From assembly GCF_030297155.1 (NCBI RefSeq), contig NZ_AP028068.1, forward strand, positions 434,001 through 498,000: a stretch of 64,000 nt of DNA, read 5' to 3'. A model generated the notes under the pieces. That model did no database searches and was not told the DNA's origin. It saw only the letters and a program-made list of their open reading frames with translations. Of the stretch, positions 8,754 through 16,705 are shown piece by piece. Source of the DNA: Vibrio sp. FE10 (GTDB taxonomy: Bacteria; Pseudomonadota; Gammaproteobacteria; Enterobacterales; Vibrionaceae). The number at the start of each line of letters is the position of its first letter. Position 1 is the first letter of the stretch. Both the position numbers and the translations under genes were made by a program.

Positions 8754-8862
8754 CTCTTTAAGTAAGTAGCGTTTTGAGTCAGATAGGACAATAGGTGACC
8801 CAATCTTCAAAACTGTTTATAGTCGAGGCTCAAACTTCAACATCCATGATTTAGAGGCAGTA

Positions 8863-9186
8863 ATGATCAGTTGGCCATCTTTAGTAAAACTCGACGGTGA
8901 TGATGAACTTATTTACGTCGCATCCGAGAACGATTTTCAAGCAGAATGCTCAGACATGATCTTAGGCGAAGATGATTATCTAATTGATTCTGAAGGTGAC
9001 AGCTACGCACTTCAATCGAGCTCAAATCAACTGTCGCTAGCGAAGCGAGCAAACCAGTATTCGGTTGAAAGCGTGACTAAACTTATTCGAAATCACGAGT
9101 TCCAGAAGGCAGAAGTGTGCCTGATGAAGATTCACTTCTTAACGATTGAAGAAGCGATTCAATCCTTGGCTTTTGAGCCACGTTAA
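8863..9186 (+). CDS. Small acidic protein, DUF4144-like
   Basis: 107 residues, acidic, no signal peptide. The N-terminal half (MISWPSLVKLDGDDELIYVASENDF) looks like small beta strands, and the C-terminal half (VESVTKLIRNHEFQKAEVCLMKIHFLTIEEAIQSL) is helical. The layout resembles the DUF4144 family of vibrios. Function unknown. It ends just before a strong bidirectional terminator shared with the convergent Dcu transporter gene. Confidence 0.75.
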   Translation: MISWPSLVKLDGDDELIYVASENDFQAECSDMILGEDDYLIDSEGDSYALQSSSNQLSLAKRANQYSVESVTKLIRNHEFQKAEVCLMKIHFLTIEEAIQSLAFEPR

Positions 9187-9242
9187 TATTGGTTATTAAT
9201 CCGAAACCTAGTTTCGAATCACGCTCTCCAAACACTACAAAC

Positions 9243-9280
9243 AAAAACAGCGCCTCAATAGGCGCTGTTTTCGTTTTTTA
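9243..9280. terminator. Bidirectional rho-independent terminator
   Basis: AAAACAGCGCCT / AGGCGCTGTTTT, a 12-bp stem with a CAAT loop, T tract on the + side and A tract on the other. It separates the convergent DUF4144-like and Dcu genes. Confidence 0.88.
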
Positions 9281-9320
9281 TCTCGCTATCGTTAGTTTGA
9301 TTAAGCGACCGAAAGCTAGG

Positions 9321-10655
9321 TTAAGCGATAAAAATCTGAGCCAGTGCGTAACCTAAACAACATGCGCCGACTACACCGATTAAACCGACCGACATGAATG
9401 AGTGGTTGAAGTACCATTTACCAATCTTAGTGGTGCCTGACACATCGAAGTTAACCGTTGCAATATCTGATGGGTAGTTCGGGATGAAGAAGTAGCCGTA
9501 AACTGCTGGCATTAAGCCGATCAACAAGGCTGGGTCTAGTCCTAAGCCAAGACCAACAGGTAGCATCATACGTGCAGTCGCAGCCTGAGAGTTCACCACA
9601 ACCGATACGATGAATAGCGCTAGTGCAAACGTCCATGGGTAGTTGGTTACCATTTCCACGATGCCAGATTTGAACTGAGGCATTGCGTATTGGAAGTAAG
9701 TATCTGACATCCATGCGATACCGAAAATAGCAATCGCCGCCACCATACCGGATTTAAATACCACGCCATTTGGTACATCACGTGGGTCAGTTTTGGTTGC
9801 CAACAAGATGATACCGCCGAAACAGAGCATCATCATTTGGATGATCACCGACATCTTGATTGGTTTGCCGCCGTCTACGATAGTTCTGATCTCTGGCACC
9901 ATCGCCACGATAACGATCACCACAATTGACAATAGGAAAATCAATACCGCATTACGAGCCGAAGTTGGCAGTACTTCATCCAAAGAGGTTGCCGTTGTGC
10001 TTTCAATGCGCTTTTTCCACTCAGGATCTTTTAGACGCGCTTGGTAATCAGGATCGTCGTTCAGTTCTTTACCACGTTTCAAGCTATACAGAGAAAGCAA
10101 AAGTGTGCCGAACAACGTTGCAGGAACCGTCACCATCAGAATAGAAAGCAGAGTAATAGAGTGTTGAATATCTGAAAGCTGCGCGAGGTAGTACACCACT
10201 GCTGCCGAGATTGGCGATGCAGTAATCGCCAATTGAGACGCCACCGATGCTGCCGCCATTGGGCGCTCAGGACGAATACCGTTCTTCAATGCCACATCAC
10301 CGATGATAGGCATAATTGAGTAAACCGCATGGCCAGTACCCAATAGGAAAGTCATCGAATAAGTCACGAACGGTGCTATCAAGGTGACGCGTTTCGGGTT
10401 CTTTCTCAACACCCTTTCCGCGACTTGAAGCATGTATTTCAAGCCACCAGCCGCTTCGAGGATCGAAGCACAGGTAACAACAGCGAGGATGATCAGCATT
10501 ACGGTGACAGGTGGAGACGTTGGTGGCATCTTGAAGACAAACACCTCGATAACCAAACCAATCCCAGAAACAACACCTAAGCCGATACCGCCATACCGAG
10601 ACCCGATATAAAGCACGACCAATAAAAATAGAAACTCAAAATACAACATAAGCAA
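9321..10655 (-). CDS. Anaerobic C4-dicarboxylate transporter, DcuA/DcuB family
   Basis: 444-residue inner-membrane protein with about 10-12 hydrophobic segments, full length for the family. Family marks include YGGIGLGVVSGIGLVIEVFVF at the N terminus, FLLGTGHAVYSIMPIIGDVA, GIRPERPMAAASVASQLAI and YPSDIATVNFDVSGTTKIGKW near the end. DcuA/DcuB proteins exchange fumarate, malate or aspartate for succinate under anaerobic conditions. Parts look closer to DcuB (IKMSVIIQMMMLC, VVFKSGMVAAIAIFGIAWMSDTYF), while ITASPISAAVVYY is DcuA-like, so I give no symbol. Single gene with its own terminator. Confidence 0.9.
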   Translation of the reverse strand: MLMLYFEFLFLLVVLYIGSRYGGIGLGVVSGIGLVIEVFVFKMPPTSPPVTVMLIILAVVTCASILEAAGGLKYMLQVAERVLRKNPKRVTLIAPFVTYSMTFLLGTGHAVYSIMPIIGDVALKNGIRPERPMAAASVASQLAITASPISAAVVYYLAQLSDIQHSITLLSILMVTVPATLFGTLLLSLYSLKRGKELNDDPDYQARLKDPEWKKRIESTTATSLDEVLPTSARNAVLIFLLSIVVIVIVAMVPEIRTIVDGGKPIKMSVIIQMMMLCFGGIILLATKTDPRDVPNGVVFKSGMVAAIAIFGIAWMSDTYFQYAMPQFKSGIVEMVTNYPWTFALALFIVSVVVNSQAATARMMLPVGLGLGLDPALLIGLMPAVYGYFFIPNYPSDIATVNFDVSGTTKIGKWYFNHSFMSVGLIGVVGACCLGYALAQIFIA

Positions 10656-11060
10656 CCTTGCTAAAAATGTGGACTAGGGATATTTTGTCTGTATGTTCAA
10701 TACTTTACTTATTGGTAGGTCACACAATTATTGAGCGTTTTAATGGATTGCTTTTTATAAGATTAGGGTCACGATAACAGCCGAATAAGTATCGAAAATG
10801 TAATTTTTCACTCAAACGAAGCTCAAGGGTTGTTATGCATTCTGATGTTCATTGTTTCTTTTAGAACCCCTGAATATATAAAATTTACATATCATAACTA
10901 AACGCTATCACCCATTCAGGCGCCCATAACGGATTGCACCTGTTCCCTTAAAGTTTTGTAATACAATTATCGTTGTTTTACTGAACTCTGACTCGCCTAT
11001 CTCCAGGCACTATGTCAAAATACTCGCCCTCACGAAGACAACACAGAAAGAACCACGTAT
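10656..11060. other. Intergenic region between Dcu and HAD genes
   Basis: 405 bases without an ORF I can support. AT-rich; it must hold the promoters of both divergent genes. Only the one promoter listed at 10934 is convincing; no clear FNR or CRP site was seen. Confidence 0.6.
10934..10962 (+). promoter_or_regulatory. Candidate sigma70 promoter for the HAD gene
   Basis: TTGCAC (10934-10939), a 17-base spacer and TGTAAT (10957-10962), about 100 bases before the HAD start codon. Confidence 0.42.
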
Positions 11061-11720
11061 ATGAATTTTCAAGCTGCTATTTTTGATATGGATGGACTGC
11101 TGCTCGACACCGAGCGACTTTGTATGCAGGTTTTTGAAGAAGCATGTCACGCACAAGGTGTTCCGTTTTTGCAGGATGTTTACCTAGGCATTATTGGCTG
11201 TAACGCAAAAACCATCGAACAGATCTTTAGAAATGGCTACGGTGAAAACCTAGACTACCCAGCACTGAACAATGAATGGCGCACCCGCTACAGTGCGATA
11301 GTTAAGCACCAAGCTATCCCAGTTAAAGATGGCGTGATTGAGCTTCTTGAATGGCTAAAATCAAACGACATTCCAATCGCGGTAGCGACCTCAACTCAGC
11401 TTGATATCGCGAAGAAGAAACTTGAGCTCGCAGGCCTAGATTCTTACTTCACCTCATTAAGCACAGGCTGCGAAGTGACTCACGGCAAACCTCACCCAGA
11501 GATCTACTTACTAGCGGCAGAACGCCTAGGTGTTGCGCCTGAAACTTGTCTCGCGTTTGAAGATTCAAACAACGGTATTCGCGCATCTATGGCTGCGAAT
11601 ATGATCAGCTTCCAGATCCCTGATTTAGTAGAGCCATGCGAAGAAGTGAAAGCGCTTGGACACACCATCAGCCCTTCTCTGCATCATGTGTTAGCACAAC
11701 TTCAACAAGCTGCAGCTTAA
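11061..11720 (+). CDS. HAD superfamily hydrolase, subfamily IA
   Basis: 219-residue phosphatase or phosphomutase-like protein. All four HAD motifs are visible: FDMDGLLLDTE (motif I, nucleophile Asp8 and Asp10), VATST (motif II), GKPHPEIY (motif III Lys), FEDSNNGIRA (motif IV). The helical cap between motifs I and II is the C1 type of the beta-phosphoglucomutase and sugar-phosphate phosphatase group. The cytoplasmic substrate, probably a phosphorylated sugar or similar small molecule, cannot be chosen from sequence alone. A T-tracted terminator follows. Confidence 0.9.
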   Translation: MNFQAAIFDMDGLLLDTERLCMQVFEEACHAQGVPFLQDVYLGIIGCNAKTIEQIFRNGYGENLDYPALNNEWRTRYSAIVKHQAIPVKDGVIELLEWLKSNDIPIAVATSTQLDIAKKKLELAGLDSYFTSLSTGCEVTHGKPHPEIYLLAAERLGVAPETCLAFEDSNNGIRASMAANMISFQIPDLVEPCEEVKALGHTISPSLHHVLAQLQQAAA

Positions 11721-11790
11721 ACTCTAACTGCCGTTGATAATGCTTTTATCTGTCTCGTCCTAAAATACGTAGACAAGCCTCTCTATCAAG

Positions 11791-11816
11791 CCGACTCACA
11801 GAGTCGGTTTTTTTGT
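11791..11816 (+). terminator. Rho-independent terminator after the HAD gene
   Basis: CCGACTC / GAGTCGG 7-bp stem with a three-base loop, followed by seven T residues. Confidence 0.85.
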
Positions 11817-11931
11817 TGGTATTCCTTTTATAAAAGATAAAAACTCGCGCTTGAAACTGTTAAAGTCGAGGTGAAATATATGCTAATTAATAAGCAAGAT
11901 TGCTAACGTCTAAATATGGAGAAAGAGACGC

Positions 11932-12558
11932 GTGAAGGAAAAGTTTGAAGACCAACTGCTTGATTTTGCAAAACAAGAAATGACACAAGATGCTGCGCAC
12001 GACATCAGCCACATCAAGCGTGTAGTCAAAACCGCCAAGACTTTGTGTGCTCAAGAACAGGCTAAGCTTGAAGTCGTTTTACCTGCCGCTTACCTTCATG
12101 ATTGTTTCACCTTTCCTAAGAACCATCCAGACAGAGCCCAAAGCTCGCAAATGGCAGCAGACAAGGCGATCTCTTTCCTCAAATCTGTCGACTATCCCGC
12201 GTCCTATCTTGATGAGATCCATCATGCCATTGTCACGCACAGCTACAGCGCTAACATCACTCCTGAAACCTTAGAAGCGCAGGTTGTGCAAGATGCGGAT
12301 CGACTAGATTCTCTCGGTGCGATTGGTATTGCTCGCTGCCTGTACGTAGGTCAGAGCTTTAACGCTGAACTCTATAACCACGAAGATCCATTCGCTGAAC
12401 ATCGTGACTTGGATGACAAGCATTACAGCGTCGACCACTTCTACGTGAAGCTGTTTAAACTCGCTGAAACCATGAATACAGAATCCGCCAAGTTTGAAGC
12501 CAACAAGCGCACCGACTACATGCGTGGTTTTCTTGAGCAGTTGGGCTCGGAAGTTTAG
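11932..12558 (+). CDS. HD-domain phosphohydrolase
   Basis: 208 residues, GTG start. The metal-binding HD motifs are present: HDISHIKRV (His of helix 1), AAYLHDCF (HD pair near residue 60), AIVTHS and QDADRLDSLGAIGIAR (final Asp). This is the YedJ-like single HD-domain group of phosphohydrolases, possibly acting on nucleotides. Followed within 42 bases by the GNAT gene, so the two may be cotranscribed. No signal peptide; cytoplasmic. Confidence 0.88.
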   Translation: MKEKFEDQLLDFAKQEMTQDAAHDISHIKRVVKTAKTLCAQEQAKLEVVLPAAYLHDCFTFPKNHPDRAQSSQMAADKAISFLKSVDYPASYLDEIHHAIVTHSYSANITPETLEAQVVQDADRLDSLGAIGIARCLYVGQSFNAELYNHEDPFAEHRDLDDKHYSVDHFYVKLFKLAETMNTESAKFEANKRTDYMRGFLEQLGSEV

Positions 12559-12600
12559 CGGCTTAGAAAAAGAAGCAGGCAATAAGGAAGAGAGAAGGAT

Positions 12601-13098
12601 ATGGAAATAAACCGCTTTAAAGCATCCGACGCCGAAGAGATAGTCACTTGGTTTACATCCCTAGAAGACTACGTACTGTGGGGCGGGCGAACATTTGGTT
12701 GGCCGTTAGAAGCAGCCTCCATCATCGAGAGATCTCAAGAGCCACATGTCGAGCTTTACACATTCTCCACGCCTTGCACTAATTCAAATGCCAATGACTT
12801 GCTCGGTTTTATGGAGTTTCAACATATGTCAGACAACGAACTTCGTTTCTGCCGAGTCGCGATTCACCCAAACCAACGAGGCAAAGGGCTTGGGCAATCC
12901 ATGATAGAGAGTGCATTAGAAGCAGCGAAACAAATACCAGATGTCACCACCATCAGCTTGGCGGTCTTTCAACAGAATATCGGCGCAAAACGTTGCTACG
13001 ACAAAGCGGGCTTTGAGGTGGTAGACAAAGAGCCGAGCGTCAAAGAATTCAATGGCAAAACCTGGCCCTTGTATCAGATGGAATTAAAGCTCGGTTAG
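12601..13098 (+). CDS. GNAT family N-acetyltransferase
   Basis: 165 residues with the GNAT core: FCRVAIHPNQRGKGLGQSMIESAL contains the acetyl-CoA pyrophosphate-binding loop (Q/R-x-x-G-x-G/A), and ISLAVFQQNIGAKRCYDKAGFEVV is motif B. Transfers an acetyl group to an unknown amine. The ribosome binding site AGAAGGAT lies directly before the ATG. Probably cotranscribed with the HD-domain gene. Confidence 0.9.
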   Translation: MEINRFKASDAEEIVTWFTSLEDYVLWGGRTFGWPLEAASIIERSQEPHVELYTFSTPCTNSNANDLLGFMEFQHMSDNELRFCRVAIHPNQRGKGLGQSMIESALEAAKQIPDVTTISLAVFQQNIGAKRCYDKAGFEVVDKEPSVKEFNGKTWPLYQMELKLG

Positions 13099-13205
13099 TA
13101 TGTTTTACTCGGCTCGATCGTTTTAATTAACAGAATGATTTTAATTGCCAGATTTGACCCCATATCATTAAACATTGGCTACACAGATGTAATTTGGAAC
13201 CTTCA

Positions 13206-13892
13206 ATGACCCAAGAAAAATTCGACACCATTTATCAACGTGCCGCTCACCGTAAAGGCGGCGCAGCAGAGCTCGAAAAGATTGTTCGTGCGCCTCTTTC
13301 ACAAGCTGAGCTATCACAAATCACAGACGACCGTTGGTTAGCAGCCTTTACTGAAAAGGTATTCCAATGTGGTATTTCGTGGAATGTGGTGAGAAAGAAG
13401 TGGCCGCAATTTGAAGAAGTGTTCTTTGAATTCAATATCGAAAAAATGCTGATGCTGCCGAATGAAATGTGGGAACAGAAAGCACAAGACCCGCGTATTA
13501 TTCGCCACCTCACCAAAGTGATGACCATCCCTGCCAATGCCACCATGATTCATAATGCTAAGCGTGAGGCGGATTCATTCTCGCAAATGATTGCCGAGTG
13601 GCCATCAGAGCGCATTACAGAACTTTGGGATTACCTGAAGAAACACGGTAAGCGACTAGGCGGTAATACTGGCGCTTACACCTTACGCCAAATGGGCAAA
13701 GACACCTTTATCCTATCTTCTGACGTTGAAGCGCATTTGCGCAGTACCGATGTAGTCGATAGCGGTCGTAACACCAAGCGAGCACAACTGGCAGCGGGTA
13801 AAGCCTTCAACGAATGGCAACAACAATCAGGCCGTAGCTTGAGCGAAATAAGCCAGATTGTTGCGTACAGTTGCGGTGATAATCGCGTCTAG
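13206..13892 (+). CDS. DNA-3-methyladenine glycosylase I family protein
   Basis: 228 residues from the ATG at 13206; a TTG 12 bases upstream is less likely. Member of the Tag-like glycosylase family: FTEKVFQCGISWNVVRKKWPQFEEVFFEFN and the C-terminal TDVVDSGRNTKRAQLAAGKAFNEWQQQSGRSLSEISQIVAYSCGD align with the helix-hairpin-helix glycosylase fold. It probably removes 3-methyladenine in base excision repair. Compared with E. coli Tag the sequence is longer and divergent, including at the zinc-binding ends, so substrate range is uncertain. Monocistronic. Confidence 0.82.
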   Translation: MTQEKFDTIYQRAAHRKGGAAELEKIVRAPLSQAELSQITDDRWLAAFTEKVFQCGISWNVVRKKWPQFEEVFFEFNIEKMLMLPNEMWEQKAQDPRIIRHLTKVMTIPANATMIHNAKREADSFSQMIAEWPSERITELWDYLKKHGKRLGGNTGAYTLRQMGKDTFILSSDVEAHLRSTDVVDSGRNTKRAQLAAGKAFNEWQQQSGRSLSEISQIVAYSCGDNRV

Positions 13893-14009
13893 TTTTGAGA
13901 AGAATGACTGAAAGCTCTAGATTGCACACAGTTCACTGCAAACTAAATGTTATAAGTCATTAACAAATAAGCGTGCATCGCACTTTCATCCGGTGGCATT
14001 GTATAGATA

Positions 14010-14021
14010 AATGTATACAAT
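14010..14021. promoter_or_regulatory. GTATAC palindrome upstream of the GntR gene
   Basis: AATGTATACAAT, 65 bases before the GntR start codon, with a degenerate second copy (ATTGTATAGATA) at 13998-14009. Matches the TTGTATACAA motif found before the purine genes; suggests autoregulation. Confidence 0.6.
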
Positions 14022-14086
14022 ATAGAGTAACTCTCATGAATTATTCTCGACTTACCCAACTCGACTAAACAAGGGCCCTTATCTCT

Positions 14087-14821
14087 ATGACAGCTCTCAA
14101 AAATTCTGTCTCCAAAGGTGTAAAAACGAAAGTAACAGGCCAGACTCAAGACGATGTTGTTTACTGCCATATCTTCGACGCGATATTAGAACAAAGGCTG
14201 CCACCAGCCACCAAATTAAGCGAAGAAGCGCTAGCAGAAATATTTAGCGTTAGCCGCACCATCATCCGTCGTGCCTTGCTGCGTCTTTCTTTAGAACAAG
14301 TTGTGGTGATCCGTCCAAACCGAGGCGCAATGATTGCAGCCCCGACAGTGGATGAAGCTAAGCAAATATTTAAAGCACGTGAAGTGATGGAAATTGCTAT
14401 CACTGAGCTAGCCGTTAAAAACGCAACTAAAGCTCAAATCGAAGAGTGCAGAAAATTAGTCGCGAAAGAGAACTGCGCTTTTGACCAAGGTGATTACGGC
14501 TCTGGCCTACGTTTGTCTGGTGAGTTCCACATCAAACTGGCTGAAATGGCAGAGAACGCACCACTGCTCGCTTTCCAACGCAGTTTAGTATCGCAAACCT
14601 CACTGCTGATCGCTCAATACGAAACCGGTAACCACTCGAACTGTTCTTTAGACGAGCACTCAGGCTTACTTGATGCGATTGAGTCTGGCAACGAACAACA
14701 AGCGGTAGAATTGATGCACGAGCACCTAAGCCACATTCGCTCTAAGCTCAACCTAGACAGCAGCACTGCATCGAGCGACCTGCATGTCGTTTTCTCTGAT
14801 CTGCTTAAGAGCAAGTCATAG
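14087..14821 (+). CDS. GntR family regulator, FadR (FCD) subfamily
   Basis: 244 residues. The N-terminal winged helix-turn-helix (residues ~20-90) contains RLPPATKLSEEALAEIFSVSRTIIRRALLRLSLEQVVVIRPNRGAMI. The C-terminal all-helical FCD ligand-binding domain holds the expected metal-binding His residues (GEFHIKLAEMA, DEHSGLLDAIE, LMHEHLSHI). FCD regulators bind palindromes built on GT-N(0-2)-AC, and such a site (TTGTATACAA) sits upstream of this gene and before xdhA, puuE, uraH, gcl and aceB. I infer that it is the regulator of purine catabolism and glyoxylate use, with a pathway intermediate as ligand. Confidence 0.92.
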   Translation: MTALKNSVSKGVKTKVTGQTQDDVVYCHIFDAILEQRLPPATKLSEEALAEIFSVSRTIIRRALLRLSLEQVVVIRPNRGAMIAAPTVDEAKQIFKAREVMEIAITELAVKNATKAQIEECRKLVAKENCAFDQGDYGSGLRLSGEFHIKLAEMAENAPLLAFQRSLVSQTSLLIAQYETGNHSNCSLDEHSGLLDAIESGNEQQAVELMHEHLSHIRSKLNLDSSTASSDLHVVFSDLLKSKS

Positions 14822-14850
14822 AAGATTTAACAACTTTTTGTTAACAAATC

Positions 14851-14886
14851 AAGAGAGGTAAGCCTTCGCGTTTACTTCTCTTTTTT
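14851..14886 (+). terminator. Rho-independent terminator after the GntR gene
   Basis: AAGAGAGGTAA / TTTACTTCTCTT stem with a GCCTTCGCG loop and a T run, 30 bases after the stop codon. Confidence 0.78.
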
Positions 14887-15028
14887 ATGTCCTTACTTAC
14901 CCTCTCTTGCTTAGAAAACCGACACCAACATTACTGAAACCCTTACCAAACCGAGGTTGAGCGTTAATACTTGTCGGGACAACCCAGCCTCACCTCTTGC
15001 CATAAAGCACTTCATAGCATCTCGTTAT

Positions 15029-15040
15029 TTTGTATACATA
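15029..15040. promoter_or_regulatory. GTATAC site in the xdh control region
   Basis: TTTGTATACATA, one of two motif copies between the GntR terminator and xdhA, 92 bases upstream of the perfect copy at 15121. Candidate operator of the GntR protein. Confidence 0.5.
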
Positions 15041-15120
15041 GAACCAAAATCATTCACACCATCAAACTTAACCCACTCCAAGTAACCCTATATAAAACAA
15101 ACAACTAAAATAAAATATAG

Positions 15121-15132
15121 ATTGTATACAAT
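15121..15132. promoter_or_regulatory. Perfect ATTGTATACAAT operator before xdhA
   Basis: Perfect 12-base palindrome 128 bases before the xdhA start. The same 12 bases recur at 34338 and 59438, before other purine and glyoxylate genes. Apart from the two operators and the GntR terminator, the 14822-15259 gap is AT-rich with no ORF. Confidence 0.72.
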
Positions 15133-15259
15133 GCCAACCAAAGACTCTTTGTTGCATTTTTGTAAATAAATAGTTGACCACAGGGTCAGGATGGATAATT
15201 ATTGACCTAGAAGTCAAAAAGAATACACATGGAAATATGTCGATTTACAAGGAGGTCTC

Positions 15260-16705
15260 TTGATTACTTTTTTGCTCAATCAGGAAATAAGACGTGAAGA
15301 TAATCTGTCGCCAAATATGACAGTGCTCAACTACCTTCGTACCAAGGTTAACAAGACAGGTACAAAAGAAGGTTGTGGGTCGGGTGACTGTGGTGCATGT
15401 ACGGTAGTTCTCGGTGAAGTGGTTGATGGACAGCTACAATATCGCTCGGTGAACTCTTGCCTGACTTTCGTTTCAGCGCTGCATGGCAAGCAACTGATCA
15501 CAGTAGAAGATCTACAAAACCGAGATCGCTCTTTGCACCCCGTGCAGAAAGCGGTGGTGGATTTTCACGGTTCACAGTGTGGTTATTGCACGCCGGGCTT
15601 CATCATGTCGATGTTTGCCCTAGGCAAGAACAAACCCGATGCGAGCAAAGAAGACGTCATGGAATCACTGGCAGGTAACCTATGTCGCTGTACTGGCTAC
15701 CGACCAATTGTTGATGCTGCGATGTCACTTTCAACAGACCAACCTTTGATCGACCAATTCGCTGAGCTTGAACGCAACACCATCAAGAAGCTAGAAGGTA
15801 TTCAAGACACCGAAGCCAATTTACGCCTTGGTCACCTCACCGCTTTTTCCCCGAAAAGCACTGATGAGCTGGCCAAGCTTTTTCAAGCACATCCGAACGC
15901 TAAGCTGGTTGCTGGCGGCACGGATTTAGCACTGGAAGTGACGCAATTCCATCGCGAGATTGAAACACTGATCAGCGTAAACCTTGTTGAAGATATGAAG
16001 GTATGCCAAGAGACCGACACCGACTTAATCATTGGTGCCAACCTACCTATCAGCGATTCTTACGCACTACTGAAAAAACACTACCCAGATTTTGGTGAGC
16101 TGCTACACCGCTTTGCGTCACTGCAAGTGCGTAACCAAGGCACCATTGGCGGTAATGTGGCAAATGCCTCGCCTATCGGTGATACCCCTCCTCTGCTGAT
16201 TGCTCTCGACGCGAAGATCAAACTTCGCTGCGGAGACGAGTCTCGCACTATGCCGATTGAAGATTACTTCATCAGCTACAAAGTGACGGCGCAGAAAGAG
16301 AGTGAATTCATCGAACAGATCATCATTCCTAAGCCAACCAATGACAGCTTCCGAGCTTACAAAGTGTCGAAACGTTTAGACGACGACATCTCTGCGGTGT
16401 GTGGTGCGTTTGATATTCAAATTGAAGATGGCAAGGTTTCTTACGCTCGTATCGCTTTCGGCGGTATGGCAGCAACGCCTAAGCGTGCAACTCGTTGTGA
16501 AAATACGTTATTAGGCAAACCGTGGACAGACGCTAATATTAAGTTAGCGATGCAGGAACTGTATAACGACTTTGAGCCGCTATCTGATTTCCGTGCAAGC
16601 CAAGAATACCGTTCATTGTCGGCGGCCAACATGCTGCGTCGCTACTTCATTGAACGACAGAACAAAAACAACCAAATCGAAACAAGGGTAACGTCTTATG
16701 TCTAA
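15260..16705 (+). CDS. xdhA: Xanthine dehydrogenase small subunit (2Fe-2S and FAD)
   Basis: 481 residues; TTG start four bases after a GGAGG site. Residues 1-80 form a plant-type [2Fe-2S] domain with Cys39, Cys44 and Cys47 (GCGSGDCGAC). The next domain holds the second cluster (Cys107, Cys110 in SQCGYCTPG; Cys142, Cys144 in NLCRCTGY). From ~residue 190 the FAD-binding module shows VAGGTDLALE and QGTIGGNVANASPIGD. It carries electrons from the molybdenum site in XdhB to NAD. Overlaps xdhB by 8 bases, so the two are translationally coupled. Confidence 0.96.
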   Translation: MITFLLNQEIRREDNLSPNMTVLNYLRTKVNKTGTKEGCGSGDCGACTVVLGEVVDGQLQYRSVNSCLTFVSALHGKQLITVEDLQNRDRSLHPVQKAVVDFHGSQCGYCTPGFIMSMFALGKNKPDASKEDVMESLAGNLCRCTGYRPIVDAAMSLSTDQPLIDQFAELERNTIKKLEGIQDTEANLRLGHLTAFSPKSTDELAKLFQAHPNAKLVAGGTDLALEVTQFHREIETLISVNLVEDMKVCQETDTDLIIGANLPISDSYALLKKHYPDFGELLHRFASLQVRNQGTIGGNVANASPIGDTPPLLIALDAKIKLRCGDESRTMPIEDYFISYKVTAQKESEFIEQIIIPKPTNDSFRAYKVSKRLDDDISAVCGAFDIQIEDGKVSYARIAFGGMAATPKRATRCENTLLGKPWTDANIKLAMQELYNDFEPLSDFRASQEYRSLSAANMLRRYFIERQNKNNQIETRVTSYV